This document shows, one piece after another, positions 45,987 through 56,478 of a DNA stretch of 64,000 bases; positions within the stretch are counted from its first letter, which is position 1, and each line of letters begins with the position of its first letter. Both the position numbers and the translations under genes were made by a program. This DNA is from Modestobacter sp. Leaf380 (GTDB lineage: Bacteria > Actinomycetota > Actinomycetes > Mycobacteriales > Geodermatophilaceae), in the NCBI RefSeq assembly GCF_001424485.1, contig NZ_LMQC01000012.1, forward strand, positions 395,012 through 459,011, read 5' to 3'. Under the pieces are notes generated by a model. The model made no database searches. It was not told where the DNA came from and was given only the letters and a program-made list of their open reading frames with translations.

Positions 45987-46196
45987 TCAGTCCTCGACGC
46001 GGAAACCGATCTTCATCGTCACCTGGAAGTACTGGACGTCACCGTCGACGACCTGACCGCGGATCTCCTGGGTCTGGAACCACTCGATGTTGCGGACGGT
46101 CTCCGAGGCCTTCCGGACGGCGGTCCTGATCGCGTCGTCGACGCTGGTGGTGCTGCTGCCGACGATCTCGCTCAGCCGGTACACGTGGTCGCTCAA
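45987..46196 (-). CDS. Dodecin (flavin storage protein)
   Basis: A 69-residue dodecin (SDHVYRLSEIVGSSTTSVDDAI, NIEWFQTQEIRGQV, YFQVTMKIGF), which forms a 12-mer storing flavins or CoA. I choose the TTG at 46196 because GGGAG lies 5 bases upstream and dodecins start M-SDHVY; the GTG 12 bases earlier is inside that ribosome binding site and would add four residues. Confidence 0.88.
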   Translation of the reverse strand: MSDHVYRLSEIVGSSTTSVDDAIRTAVRKASETVRNIEWFQTQEIRGQVVDGDVQYFQVTMKIGFRVED

Positions 46197-46307
46197 CGGT
46201 TCTCCCACCGCAGGGCCACCGGTCGGACCCGGTGGCGGGACCCCGACCCTGGCACGGGACCGCGGCGTCCGCGCGGTGACGACGGGCCCGCGGACCGGCC
46301 CGGACGG

Positions 46308-46379
46308 AGCCCCGTGTCCGGATTGAACGGACGACCTTCCGCTTACAAGGCGGGTGCTCTACCACTGAGCTAACGGGGC
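46308..46379 (-). tRNA. tRNA-Thr (anticodon TGT)
   Basis: The minus strand folds as a 72-base cloverleaf: acceptor GCCCCGT/ACGGGGC, D-arm GCTC..GAGC, anticodon loop CTTGTAA with anticodon TGT, T-arm GTCCG-TTCAATC-CGGAC. The 27-43 pair of the anticodon stem is a C-A mismatch. CCA is not encoded. Confidence 0.93.
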
Positions 46380-46458
46380 GGGTGCGCCGCCGAGGTTACC
46401 GGCAGCCCCCGGCCCACCCGCGCTGGCCGACCCGTCGGCGGCGCCGCAGGATCGGGGC

Positions 46459-47328
46459 ATGACGACCTCCCCCACCCCCACCGTGGCCGTGCTGGGCACC
46501 GGCACCATGGGCGCCGGCATGGCCCGCTCGCTGCTGCGCGCAGGGCTCCCGGTCCGGGCCTGGAACCGGGACGCAGCCAAGGCCCGCGTCCTCGCCGGGG
46601 ACGGCGCGCAGGCCTTCGACGACGCCGCCGAGGCCGTCCGCGGGGCCGACGTCGTCCTCACCATGCTCTTCGACGCGGACTCCGCGATCGAGGTGGTGCG
46701 GCAGGCCGCCCCGGCGCCCGGGACGGTCTGGTTGCAGACCACCACGGTCGGCATCGAGGGCGCCGACCGCACCGTCGAGGTGGCCCGCGAGCTGGGCCTG
46801 GTGCTGGTCGACTGCCCCGTCCTGGGGACCAGGCAGCCGGCGGACACCGGCACGCTGGTGATGCTGGCCAGCGGACCCCGCGCCGACGTCGAGGAGCTGC
46901 TCGCCCCGGTGCTGGACGCGGTCGGCAGCCGGACGCTGTGGCTGGGCGAGGCCGGGCGGGGCAGCCGGCTCAAGCTGGTCGCCAACGCCTGGGTGCTCTC
47001 GGTGACCGCCGGCATCGCCCAGTCCGTCGCGATGGCCCAGGGGCTCGGGCTGGACCCGGCCGACTGGCTGGCGGCCATCGAGGGCGGCGCGGTCGACACG
47101 CCCTACGCCCACCTCAAGGGCCCGCAGATGGCCGCCGGGGAGTTCCCGGTGAGCTTCGCGCTGACCGGGGCCGTGAAGGACGCGCGGCTGATCGTCGCCG
47201 CCCTCGGCGAGGCCGGCGTGCAGGACCGGCTGACCGCCGCTGTCCTGGACACCCTCACCGCCGCCGCGGACAGCTTCGAGGACCCCTCCGCCGTGGACCT
47301 GGGCGGGATCGTGCGCGGACTGGCCTGA
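46459..47328 (+). CDS. 3-hydroxyisobutyrate dehydrogenase family oxidoreductase
   Basis: A 289-residue beta-hydroxyacid dehydrogenase. The NAD(P) motif VAVLGTGTMGAGMARSLL is followed by WLQTTTVG, DCPVLGTRQPADTGTLVML (substrate loop) and the catalytic lysine in GRGSRLKLVANAW. Substrates in this family include 3-hydroxyisobutyrate, tartronate semialdehyde and glyoxylate. ATG has CAGGAT (46447-46452) 6 bases upstream. Confidence 0.87.
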   Translation: MTTSPTPTVAVLGTGTMGAGMARSLLRAGLPVRAWNRDAAKARVLAGDGAQAFDDAAEAVRGADVVLTMLFDADSAIEVVRQAAPAPGTVWLQTTTVGIEGADRTVEVARELGLVLVDCPVLGTRQPADTGTLVMLASGPRADVEELLAPVLDAVGSRTLWLGEAGRGSRLKLVANAWVLSVTAGIAQSVAMAQGLGLDPADWLAAIEGGAVDTPYAHLKGPQMAAGEFPVSFALTGAVKDARLIVAALGEAGVQDRLTAAVLDTLTAAADSFEDPSAVDLGGIVRGLA

Positions 47329-47334
47329 CCCCGC

Positions 47335-47991
47335 TCAGGCGGGGCCCGGGGCGGCGTCACCCTGGATGTGCTCGGCCGGGTCGCTGTCGGTGCGGGCACC
47401 GGCGGTCAGCCAGCGGGCGAAGCCCTCCGGGTCGCGCCGCTCCAGCTCGTCCAGGGTGTCCTGCCGCCGTCGGACCACGTGCTGACGGGTGGTCGGCTCC
47501 AGCGCCGCGGACAGTGCACTCGCGGTGCGCTGCCACTCCCGGCCCAGCGCCTCCGTGGACAGCTCGGCGACCGGCGGCAGGCTGGGCGCCTCGTCGTCGT
47601 CACCCGGGCCCAGCGGCAGCGACGCCGAGGTCCCCGGCGCCGACCGACGGGTCCGCAGCGCGAGGACGACGAGGGCCACGCCCGCACCGGTCAGGCCCCC
47701 GACCGCGGCCAGCCAGCCGCCGCCGATCGCGGCCAGCCCGGCCAGGCCCAGGAGCACACCCACGGTCCACACGGCCGAGCGCCAGGCGGCCTCGACGGCG
47801 CGGCGACGGGCGTCGGGCACCCGGGACTCCCCGGCGATGCTGGCGCCGACGACCGCGGCCACAGCCGCGGCCAGCCCCACCGTGACCAGCTGGTGACCGG
47901 CCAGGCTGAGCCCACCCACGACCGCCACCGCCGCCGCCGGGGTCAGCAGCACCACCCGCAGCGCCCGTGCCGGGAGGTCAGCGACGGGCAC
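47335..47991 (-). CDS. Four-TM membrane protein, unknown function (218 aa)
   Basis: No family recognised. Two N-terminal helices (VVLLTPAAAVAVVGGLSLAG, VTVGLAAAVAAVVGASIAG), a basic loop, two more helices (VWTVGVLLGLAGLAAIGGGWL, GLTGAGVALVVLALRT), then a 95-residue cytoplasmic helical tail (LGREWQRTASALSAALEPTT, DTLDELERRDPEGFARWL). GTG has GGAGGT upstream. The final segment looks like a short conserved module of actinobacterial membrane proteins. Confidence 0.68.
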   Translation of the reverse strand: MPVADLPARALRVVLLTPAAAVAVVGGLSLAGHQLVTVGLAAAVAAVVGASIAGESRVPDARRRAVEAAWRSAVWTVGVLLGLAGLAAIGGGWLAAVGGLTGAGVALVVLALRTRRSAPGTSASLPLGPGDDDEAPSLPPVAELSTEALGREWQRTASALSAALEPTTRQHVVRRRQDTLDELERRDPEGFARWLTAGARTDSDPAEHIQGDAAPGPA

Positions 47992-48145
47992 GGGACCTCC
48001 GGGGCGGTCGGGGCGCGGGGCAGGGTCCGAGGACCCTGCGGGGACAGCCCGTGTTCGCAGCGGACCCCCGCGCCGGATGGGCTCCAGGGTGCGGTCTGTG
48101 GCCCTCGTCCGCCCGCCGGGGCGGCACCGGGCAGGATCGCCGTCC

Positions 48146-48916
48146 GTGGGGTCGTCGGTGGTGGAGCTGGGGCCGGGCCTGGCCGTCGTCCTCGTCGTGC
48201 TCGTGGGGCTGGCCGCGGCGGCGGGACGGGTGTCCGGGCTGGGTCAGGAACGGCCGCTGGTCCAGGCCGCGCTGCGGGCCACCGTCCAGCTCGCCGTCGT
48301 GTCGGTGCTCGTCGTGGCCGTGGTGCGGTCGCTGTGGTCCTCGGCGGCGTTCGCCCTGGTCATGCTGGTCGTCGCCTCGGCCACCTCCGCCGGCCGGGTC
48401 ACCGGTCGCGGCGTCCGTTCGCCGGGACTGCTCCGGCGCACGGCCCTGCTGGGCCTGCCGATCGCGGCCGGCGTGCTGCCCGTGCTGACCCTGGTCCTCG
48501 CCAGCGGCGCCGTGCCGCTGCGCGGTGAGGCCCTCGTGCCGATCGCCGGGATCGTCATCGGCGGCACCATGACCGCCACCTCGCTGGCCGGCCGGCGGCT
48601 GCTCGACGAGCTGGAGCAGCGCGCCGGTGAGGTGGAGGCAGCCCTGGCCCTGGGGCTGCTGCGCCGCGACGCCGTGCTGGAGGTGGCCCGCCCGGTCGCC
48701 TCCACCGCGCTGGTGCCCGCGCTGGACCAGACCCGGACGGTCGGGCTGGTGACCCTGCCCGGTGCCTTCGTCGGCGTCCTGCTCGGGGGCGGCAGCGCCG
48801 TGCAGGCCGGCGCCGCCCAGCTGCTGGTCCTCGTGGGCCTGCTGGCCGCGGAGGTCGTCGCCGTCTGGGTGGTCACCGAGCTGGTCGCCGCCGGCCGGGT
48901 GCGCGCGGGCGGCTGA
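48146..48916 (+). CDS. ABC transporter permease, FetB/UPF0014 family
   Basis: A 256-residue permease with seven helices and the UPF0014 motifs RATVQLAVVSVLVVAVV, IAGIVIGGTMTATSLAGRRLL, LGLLRRDAVLEVARPVASTAL and LVTLPGAFVGVLLGG. E. coli FetB exports iron with FetA ATPase; no ATPase gene is adjacent here. Start at GTG 48146, 8 bases after CAGGAT (48132-48137). Confidence 0.82.
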   Translation: MGSSVVELGPGLAVVLVVLVGLAAAAGRVSGLGQERPLVQAALRATVQLAVVSVLVVAVVRSLWSSAAFALVMLVVASATSAGRVTGRGVRSPGLLRRTALLGLPIAAGVLPVLTLVLASGAVPLRGEALVPIAGIVIGGTMTATSLAGRRLLDELEQRAGEVEAALALGLLRRDAVLEVARPVASTALVPALDQTRTVGLVTLPGAFVGVLLGGGSAVQAGAAQLLVLVGLLAAEVVAVWVVTELVAAGRVRAGG

Positions 48917-49022
48917 CCGCGTCCAGACACCTCACAGCCCACGTGCAGCTCCGGCCCACGGCAGCGGCGCACCGTGGACTCCAGCGGGGGCACCGGCCCC
49001 CGGCCAGACTCGGAGGAACCAC

Positions 49023-50435
<1,413 letters not shown>

Positions 50436-50446
50436 GGCCCCGCCCG

Positions 50447-50513
50447 CCCCGGCATGGGATCCCTCGCATACGACGCGCGCTCCCTGCCGTATGCGAGGGA
50501 TCCCATGCCGGGG
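50447..50513. repeat. Perfect 26-bp intergenic inverted repeat
   Basis: Arms 50447-50472 and 50488-50513 are exact reverse complements around a 15-base loop, starting 11 bases after the protease stop. It contains a GGATCC centre in each arm and no U-run. A second stem-loop follows directly. Confidence 0.9.
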
Positions 50514-50527
50514 ACGTCGACGACGGA

Positions 50528-50566
50528 CGAGGACCTCCGCACCCCACCCGGGTGCGGGGGTCCTCG
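50528..50566 (+). terminator. Terminator hairpin before DUF445 gene
   Basis: A 17-bp stem (50528-50544 and 50550-50566) with a single G-U pair and a 5-base loop, just before the leaderless promoter of the next gene. Confidence 0.65.
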
Positions 50567-50593
50567 CGTGTCCGGCCTCCTACGCTGGGCCCG

Positions 50594-51865
50594 GTGACGA
50601 CGGCCCCCCTCCCGCTGACCGGCGCCCTCGACGACCCGGCCCGGGCCCGGGACCTGGCGAAGATGAAGCGGCTGGCGACCGGGCTCTTCGTCGTCGCCGC
50701 GCTGGTCTTCCTGGCGTGCGTGCTCGTCGGCGGCGACCGCACCTGGGTCGGCTACGTCCGGGCGACCGCCGAGGCCTCGATGGTCGGCGCGCTGGCCGAC
50801 TGGTTCGCCGTCACCGCGCTCTTCCGGCACCCGCTGCGGCTGCCGATCCCGCACACCGCGATCATCCCGCGCAAGAAGGACCAGATCGGGGAGAGCCTCG
50901 GCGCCTTCGTGCAGGAGAACTTCCTGACCCGCGCCGTCGTCGACGAGCGCGTCGCCGCCGTGGACGTGCCCGGGAAGCTGGGCGACTTCCTGGCCTCCCC
51001 GGGCCGGGCCGAGCGGCTGGCCGGGGACGCCGGGGTGGCGCTCGGGGCCCTGGGCGAGCTGCTCCGCGACGAGGACGTCCAGCCCGCGGTCGCGGCTCTC
51101 GTGGACCGCCGACTGCGGGACACCCCGGCCGCCCCCGCCCTGGCCCGGGCCATCGAGCTGGTGGTGGAGGGCGACCGGCACCAGGAGGTGCTCAGCGCCG
51201 GGCTCAAGGCGCTGGCCGCCTTCCTGGAGGAGAACCAGGCCGTCTTCCGCGCCCAGCTCGGCGACGCCTCGCCGTCCTGGGTGCCGATCTGGGTCGACGA
51301 CCGCCTGTTCGACCGGGTCTTCTCGCTGCTGCAGGGCTTCTTCGCCGAGGTCGGCGAGGACCCCCGGCACCAGCTGCGGGTCTCCTACGACCAGCGCCTC
51401 CGCGCCTACGTGCACGACCTGCGCACCGACCCCGCCACCGCCGCCCGGGTCGAGTCGCTCAAGGACGAGCTGCTGGACCACCCCGCCGTCCGCACCTGGT
51501 CGGGGTCGCTGTGGACCAACGCGAAGAACGCCGTCGTCACCGCGGCCGCCGACCCGGACTCCGAGCTGCGCGCCCGGGTCGCCGGGCTGATCCGACAGGC
51601 CGCGACGCTGCTGCAGACCGACCCCACCGTCCGCGACCAGGTCCAGCGGCAGACCCGCCGGGCCGCCGGCTACGTGGTGGACCGGTTCTCCGGCGACCTG
51701 GCCGAGCTGGTCAGCAGCACCGTGGCCCGCTGGGACACCGAGGAGACCAGCCGCCGCATCGAGCTGCAGGTCGGCCGCGACCTGCAGTGGATCCGGGTCA
51801 ACGGCACCGTCGTCGGCGGGCTCGCGGGGCTGGTCATCTACACGGTCGCGCAGCTGCTGGGCTGA
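50594..51865 (+). CDS. DUF445 family membrane protein
   Basis: A 423-residue DUF445 protein: an N-terminal helix (LATGLFVVAALVFLACVLV), the conserved TAEASMVGALADWFAVTALF and HTAIIPRKKDQIGESLGAFV, a long helical body, and a C-terminal helix (VNGTVVGGLAGLVIYTVAQLL). The family is widespread with no proven role, probably envelope-related. GTG has TACGCT (50581-50586) 7 bases upstream. Confidence 0.87.
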   Translation: MTTAPLPLTGALDDPARARDLAKMKRLATGLFVVAALVFLACVLVGGDRTWVGYVRATAEASMVGALADWFAVTALFRHPLRLPIPHTAIIPRKKDQIGESLGAFVQENFLTRAVVDERVAAVDVPGKLGDFLASPGRAERLAGDAGVALGALGELLRDEDVQPAVAALVDRRLRDTPAAPALARAIELVVEGDRHQEVLSAGLKALAAFLEENQAVFRAQLGDASPSWVPIWVDDRLFDRVFSLLQGFFAEVGEDPRHQLRVSYDQRLRAYVHDLRTDPATAARVESLKDELLDHPAVRTWSGSLWTNAKNAVVTAAADPDSELRARVAGLIRQAATLLQTDPTVRDQVQRQTRRAAGYVVDRFSGDLAELVSSTVARWDTEETSRRIELQVGRDLQWIRVNGTVVGGLAGLVIYTVAQLLG

Positions 51866-51877
51866 GGCGCACCGGGC

Positions 51878-52228
51878 TCAGCCCAGCGCGAAACCCGACC
51901 ACTCGAAGCCCGGGGACACCACGCAGCTGACGAGCACCTCGTCCTCGTCCAGCGGGCGAGCACACTGCCGGACCCCGGCCGGGACCAGACCCTGGACGGC
52001 GTCGGGCCCCAGCACCAGGACGTCGTCACCCACCTGCAGCTCCAGCCGGCCGGGGCCGTGCCACAGCCACAGCTCGTCGGCGTCGACGGTGTGCCAGGCC
52101 GAGGACTCCCCCGGCGTCAGCAGGAAGAGGATCGCGGTGGCCCCGGGCCGCCCGCCCTCGGCGGCCGGCCCGGTCCAGGTGCGCCGGTACCAGCCGCCCT
52201 CGGGGTGCGGCTCCAGCCGGAGCCGCAC
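51878..52228 (-). CDS. Cupin domain protein (DUF985)
   Basis: A 116-residue cupin of the DUF985 group: LRLEPHPEGGWYRRTW, SAWHTVDADELWLWHGPGRL and SPGFEWSGFAL. The two cupin motifs lack several canonical metal histidines. It is 14 bases downstream of rlmB on the same strand and presumably co-transcribed. Function unknown. Confidence 0.83.
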   Translation of the reverse strand: MRLRLEPHPEGGWYRRTWTGPAAEGGRPGATAILFLLTPGESSAWHTVDADELWLWHGPGRLELQVGDDVLVLGPDAVQGLVPAGVRQCARPLDEDEVLVSCVVSPGFEWSGFALG

Positions 52229-52242
52229 CGCCGTCCCCGGCG

Positions 52243-53205
52243 TCAGCGGCGTGCGGAGGCCGCGGCGAACAGGGCGATGCCGGCCGCGACGCTGACGTTC
52301 AGCGACTCGGTGTCCTTGGTGATCGGGATCGACAGGACGACGTCGCAGCGCTCCCGGACCAGCCGGGAGAGACCGGCGCCCTCGGCGCCGACGACCAGCG
52401 CGACCGGGTCGGCCAGGCCGTCGTAGTCGTGCAGGCTCATGTCGCCGTCGGCGGCCAGGCCGACGGTCTGCAGGCCGGCCTCCTGGTACCCCTGGACGGC
52501 GCGCGCCAGGTTGACCGCGCGGGCCACCCGGATGCGGGCCGCGGCACCGGCGCTGGTGCGCCAGGCGGAGGCGGTCATGCCGACCGCACGCCGCTGCGGG
52601 ACGACGACGCCGTGCGCGCCGAACGCCGCCGCGGAGCGGACGACGGCGCCCAGGTTGCGCGGGTCGGTGACCCCGTCCAGGGCGACGATCAGCGGGGCGA
52701 CCTGGCTGTCCCGGGCGATGTCGAGCAGGTCCTCGGGGTGCGCGTACTCGTAGGGCGGGACCATCAGGCCGATGCCCTGGTGCAGGGCGCCGTCGCTCAT
52801 CCGGTCGAACTCGGCGCGGCCCACCTCCAGCAGCGGGAGGCCGCGGGCGGCCGAGAGCTGCACGGCCTCGGCGATGCGCTCGTCGGTGCCGCCGCGGCTG
52901 GTGTCGCCGGTGACGACGTAGAGCGCCGTCGCCGGGATCCGGGCGCGCAGGGCCTCCACGACCGGGTTGCGGCCCAGCAGCAGCTCGGGGGTCTCCTCGT
53001 TGCGCCGCTGCACGCGGGCCCGGCCCTCGCGGCGGACCGCGACCTGCCGGGCCTTCTTGTGCGCCGGGTGGTAGGGCCGGTCCTCGGCCTTGGGGGTCGC
53101 CCCCCGCCCGGCGAGGGACCGCCGGTTCTTGCCGCCGGTCCCGCCGGTCGCCGTCTTCTTGCCGGCGCCTTCCGAGCGGCCGCGTCGTTGGCTGTTGCCC
53201 GCCAT
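52243..53205 (-). CDS. rlmB: 23S rRNA (guanosine-2'-O-)-methyltransferase RlmB
   Basis: A 320-residue SPOUT (TrmH-family) enzyme methylating G2251 of 23S rRNA with SAM. A basic low-complexity N-terminus of about 75 residues, typical of actinobacteria, precedes the substrate-binding domain ([12 protein letters not shown]) and the SPOUT motifs [39 protein letters not shown] and [16 protein letters not shown] has GAGGTGACC upstream. Follows cysS, a conserved actinobacterial order. Confidence 0.93.
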   Translation of the reverse strand: MAGNSQRRGRSEGAGKKTATGGTGGKNRRSLAGRGATPKAEDRPYHPAHKKARQVAVRREGRARVQRRNEETPELLLGRNPVVEALRARIPATALYVVTGDTSRGGTDERIAEAVQLSAARGLPLLEVGRAEFDRMSDGALHQGIGLMVPPYEYAHPEDLLDIARDSQVAPLIVALDGVTDPRNLGAVVRSAAAFGAHGVVVPQRRAVGMTASAWRTSAGAAARIRVARAVNLARAVQGYQEAGLQTVGLAADGDMSLHDYDGLADPVALVVGAEGAGLSRLVRERCDVVLSIPITKDTESLNVSVAAGIALFAAASARR

Positions 53206-53248
53206 CAGCGGGTCACCTCTCTCCGTGCTGCAGTCCGTCCGGCCGCGC

Positions 53249-54652
53249 TCACCGGGTGAGTTCCCAGCGGGGACCGGACGGGGTGTCCTCGACGCTCACG
53301 CCGAGGGTGGTCAACTGGTCGCGGATGGCGTCGGCCGCCGCGTAGTCCTTGCGCGCCCGGGCGGCCGCGCGCTGGTCCAGCGCGAGCCGGACCAGGCCGT
53401 CGGTGACCTCGGCGAGCCGCTCGTCACCGCCGGCCTCGGTCCACTGCGGGTCCAGCGGGTCGAGCCCGAGGACCCCCAGCATGGCCCGCACCGAGCCCAG
53501 TGCAGCCGCGACCGCGGCGTCGTCGCCGGCGGCCAGGGCCGAGTTGCCCGCCGTGACGGCCTCGTGCACCGCGGCGATGGCCGCCGGGGTGGCGAGGTCG
53601 TCGTCGAGCGCGGCCGTGAAGTCGGGGTGCAGCACCGGCTGACCGGCGTCCGCCCCGACCCGCTCGGCCGCGCGGCGGACGAAGGACTCCACCCGACGGT
53701 AGGCCTGTCCCGCCTCGGCCAGGGCGGCGTCGGTGAACTCGATGGTGGAGCGGTAGTGCGGGGCGACCAGGTAGTAGCGCAGCTCGACCGGCCGCACGCG
53801 GGTGACGACGTCGTCGACGAGGGCGGTGTTGCCCATCGACTTGCTCATCTTCTCCCCGCCCAGGGTGACCCAGCCGTTGTGCAGCCAGTACCGGGTGAAC
53901 CCGTCGCCGGCGGCCTTGGACTGGGCCTGCTCGTTCTCGTGGTGCGGGAAACGCAGGTCCAGCCCACCGCCGTGCACGTCGAACTCGGCGCCCAGGTACT
54001 TCTCGGCCATCGCCGAGCACTCCAGGTGCCAGCCGGGCCGGCCGCGGCCCCACGGCGTCGCCCAGGACGCCGTCTCCGGGTCGGTGGGCTTGTGCGCCTT
54101 CCACAGCGCGAAGTCCCGCGGGTCCTTCTTGAGGTCCTCGCTGTCGGAGTCCGCCGCGGGCAGCAGGTCGTCCAGCGCCTGGCCGGTGAGCTCGCCGTAG
54201 GCCGGCCAGGACCGGACGTCGAAGTACACGTCGCCACCGGCGGCGTAGGCGTGCCCGCGCTCGATCAACCGCTCGATGAGAGCGACCATCTCCGGCACGT
54301 GGCCGGTGGCCCGCGGCTCGTAGGTGGGCGGCAGGGTGCCCAGCACCTCGTAGGCCCGGGTGCAGGCCAGTTCGTTGCGGTAGGCCCAGTCCCACCACTC
54401 GACGCCGGCCGCGGCCGCCTTGGCCAGGATCTTGTCGTCGACGTCGGTGACGTTGCGGACGAAGGTGACGTCGAGGCCGGCGTGGGTGAACCAGCGCCGC
54501 AGCACGTCGAAGGCCAGCGCGGCACGCACGTGCCCGATGTGCGGGGGGCCCTGCACGGTGAGGCCGCAGACGTACATGGAGACCCGTCCCGCACGCAGGG
54601 GCGTGAAGTCGCGCACGGCACGCGCGGCCGTGTCGTACAGGCGGAGGCTCAC
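53249..54652 (-). CDS. cysS: Cysteinyl-tRNA synthetase
   Basis: A 467-residue class I synthetase charging tRNA-Cys. HIGH motif PPHIGHVR near residue 37, zinc ligands including VCGLTVQGP and [10 protein letters not shown] and FPHHENE, KMSKS motif [11 protein letters not shown], and a C-terminal anticodon-binding helical domain are all present, which separates it from the shorter mycothiol ligase MshC. GTG has TACACT (complement of 54660-54665) 7 bases upstream and no ribosome binding site. Operon with rlmB and the cupin gene. Confidence 0.95.
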   Translation of the reverse strand: MSLRLYDTAARAVRDFTPLRAGRVSMYVCGLTVQGPPHIGHVRAALAFDVLRRWFTHAGLDVTFVRNVTDVDDKILAKAAAAGVEWWDWAYRNELACTRAYEVLGTLPPTYEPRATGHVPEMVALIERLIERGHAYAAGGDVYFDVRSWPAYGELTGQALDDLLPAADSDSEDLKKDPRDFALWKAHKPTDPETASWATPWGRGRPGWHLECSAMAEKYLGAEFDVHGGGLDLRFPHHENEQAQSKAAGDGFTRYWLHNGWVTLGGEKMSKSMGNTALVDDVVTRVRPVELRYYLVAPHYRSTIEFTDAALAEAGQAYRRVESFVRRAAERVGADAGQPVLHPDFTAALDDDLATPAAIAAVHEAVTAGNSALAAGDDAAVAAALGSVRAMLGVLGLDPLDPQWTEAGGDERLAEVTDGLVRLALDQRAAARARKDYAAADAIRDQLTTLGVSVEDTPSGPRWELTR

Positions 54653-54659
54653 CGGGCGG

Positions 54660-54706
54660 AGTGTACGGACGCTCCCGTCCGGTCCCCGGTGCCGCCTGGG
54701 TAACGT
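54660..54706. promoter_or_regulatory. Divergent leaderless promoters cysS / IspD-like
   Basis: Between the starts at 54652 and 54714 are TACACT on the minus strand (54660-54665) and TAACGT on the plus strand (54701-54706), each 7 bases from its start codon. Confidence 0.55.
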
Positions 54707-54713
54707 GCACGGG

Positions 54714-55370
54714 ATGCCCGCACCCGGCGCGCCCGCGCCCTCTCCCGGCCCCGACCGGTCCCCCGGTCTGCTGGGACTGGTCGTGCAGGCCGGTCCTGAC
54801 GACGACGGGCTCCGGCTGCAGGGCCGCCCGCTGCTCGCGCACGCCGTCGACGCGCTGGCCACCGTGCGCGGACTGGACGTGCGGGTGCTCGGCCGGGGCG
54901 CCGGCGGGGCCCGCGGACTGGACCCGGACGGGCCCTGGCGGCAACTGGCGACCGGCGGGCTGCTGCTGCACGACGCGCACTGCCCGCTGCTGCCCGGGTC
55001 GGCGGTCCGGGAGGCCGTCCAGCTGCTGTCCGCGGCGGGCCCGGGCGCGGTGCTGGTCGGCGTCCGGCCGGTCACCGACACGATCAAGGAGGTCGTCGAC
55101 GGCGCCGTCGTGGGCACCGTCGACCGGGACGCGCTCAGCGCGCTGGCCTCCCCGCTGGTCATCGGCGCGGACCTGCTGGACGGCCTCGCGCGGCGGCTGC
55201 CCCGGGCCGGTCAGCTCACCGACCTCACCGCGGTGCTCGCCGCGCTGGACGGGTCGGCCAGGCTGGTGCCGCACGAGGTGCCCTCGGCCGGACGACGGCT
55301 CAGCGACGCCGACGACGTCGTCCTGATGGAGTGCCTGCACGGCCTGCGTCGCACCCTGCGGGAGCGGTGA
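54714..55370 (+). CDS. Degenerate IspD-like cytidylyltransferase paralogue
   Basis: A 218-residue protein with the IspD fold but eroded active site. [12 protein letters not shown] and [20 protein letters not shown] match IspD core strands (VHDAARPL; PVTDTIK), but the N-terminal CTP loop LxAAGxGxR is replaced by [11 protein letters not shown] and the lysine of the NKxFL motif is missing. It is probably not a functional cytidylyltransferase; a partner or regulatory role with the true IspD 330 bases away is possible. ATG has TAACGT 7 bases upstream. Confidence 0.65.
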   Translation: MPAPGAPAPSPGPDRSPGLLGLVVQAGPDDDGLRLQGRPLLAHAVDALATVRGLDVRVLGRGAGGARGLDPDGPWRQLATGGLLLHDAHCPLLPGSAVREAVQLLSAAGPGAVLVGVRPVTDTIKEVVDGAVVGTVDRDALSALASPLVIGADLLDGLARRLPRAGQLTDLTAVLAALDGSARLVPHEVPSAGRRLSDADDVVLMECLHGLRRTLRER

Positions 55371-55385
55371 ACCACCCGCGGCAGC

Positions 55386-55697
55386 TCAGCGGCCGCGGAC
55401 CAGCGCCCAGAGCTCGGCGGTGAGCTTGGCCGGCTGGCGCAGCAGCGCACCGGGCAGCTCGCGCACGAAGCGGGCCGGGTCGCGGCGGGCCCGGCGGACC
55501 ATCCGCTGCGGCTTGCTGGTGACCCGGTGCTCCAGGTCGTGCAGGTAGGCCGGCACCATCGAGCGCGGGGCGACCTCGACCACGTGGCCGCACGCGGTGC
55601 ACGTGGTGGTGGCCAGCAGCCGGCCGACGTGGCGCAGCTCGTGCTCCACCGTGCGTCCGCAGGCCGTGCAGGTCAGCTCGGCGTACTCCTGCTCCAC
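55386..55697 (-). CDS. Zinc-ribbon protein (103 aa)
   Basis: Two CTAC(G) knuckles (LTCTACGRTVEHEL and TTTCTACGHVVEV) form a zinc ribbon in the first half; the second half is a basic helical region (YLHDLEHRVTSKPQRMVRRA, FVRELPGALLRQPAKLTAEL). GTG has GGAGG 9 bases upstream. It lies 2 bases after the ispD stop and is likely co-transcribed. Role unknown. Confidence 0.75.
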   Translation of the reverse strand: MEQEYAELTCTACGRTVEHELRHVGRLLATTTCTACGHVVEVAPRSMVPAYLHDLEHRVTSKPQRMVRRARRDPARFVRELPGALLRQPAKLTAELWALVRGR

Positions 55698-55699
55698 GG

Positions 55700-56455
55700 T
55701 CAGCCCCCTCCACCCGACGACGCAGTGCCCAGCCGGCGCAGGTCGAAGGACACCCGGGCCAGCAGGGCCTCGGCGAGGAACAGGTCCTCGGCGTAGGTGA
55801 TCTTGATGTTGGTGGACGTGCCGGGCACGTTCTGGATGGTCACGTCGGGGGCGAACCGCTCGACCGACGCGGCGGTGTCCGACCCCTCGAAGCCGGCCTG
55901 CGCCGCGGCCCGGTAGGCCTCGACCAGCACCGGGGCCACGAACGCCTGCGGCGTCTGCACCCCGACGGCCTCGCCGTCGCGGACCGAGAGCCCGGCCCGG
56001 TCCAGCAGCACGGACTGCCGGCGGCCGGGGACGGCGCCGCCGTGCGCCCGGGCCGCCTCGACGATCTGCCGGAACAGCGTGGGGCCGCTCAGCGGACGGG
56101 CGGCGTCGTGCACGACCACCACGTCGACCTCCCCCTGCTCGATCATCGGCAGCAGCGCCTGGACGGCGCTCCACTCCGAGGCGTGCCGGCTGGCCCCGCC
56201 GACGACGACCCGCACGTCCCGGCCGGGGGCCTCCCGGGCGAGCACGGCGTGCGCCGCGTCGACCTCGTCGGCCCGGACCACCAGCACCACCGGACCGATG
56301 CCGGGGTCGGCCGCGGTGGCGTCCAGCGTCCAGACGAACACCCGCCGTCCGGCCAGGGACAGGAAGACCTTGTTGGTCGAGTGGCCGGTGCGGGAACCCG
56401 AACCCGCCGCGAGCAGCACGAGGGCTGCCCGCGGCGGGGTCGGCTGGCCGGTCAC
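55700..56455 (-). CDS. ispD: 2-C-methyl-D-erythritol 4-phosphate cytidylyltransferase
   Basis: A 251-residue IspD, third enzyme of the MEP isoprenoid pathway, coupling MEP with CTP to CDP-ME. LVLLAAGSGSRTG (CTP loop), NKVFLSLAGR, VVVVHDAARPLSG, VQTPQAF, SDTAASVE and the C-terminal NIKITYAEDLFLAE are present. GTG has TAGGCT (complement of 56462-56467) 6 bases upstream and starts 23 bases after the stop of the SAF-domain oxidoreductase of the polyol PTS operon. ispF, its frequent neighbour, is not seen. Confidence 0.85.
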   Translation of the reverse strand: MTGQPTPPRAALVLLAAGSGSRTGHSTNKVFLSLAGRRVFVWTLDATAADPGIGPVVLVVRADEVDAAHAVLAREAPGRDVRVVVGGASRHASEWSAVQALLPMIEQGEVDVVVVHDAARPLSGPTLFRQIVEAARAHGGAVPGRRQSVLLDRAGLSVRDGEAVGVQTPQAFVAPVLVEAYRAAAQAGFEGSDTAASVERFAPDVTIQNVPGTSTNIKITYAEDLFLAEALLARVSFDLRRLGTASSGGGG

Positions 56456-56478
56456 CCGGCCAGCCTAGGGCTCCCCGG

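Noticed and set aside
53249..54652. Mycothiol ligase MshC in place of CysS
   Set aside because: The KMSKS motif and C-terminal anticodon-binding extension are those of cysteinyl-tRNA synthetase.
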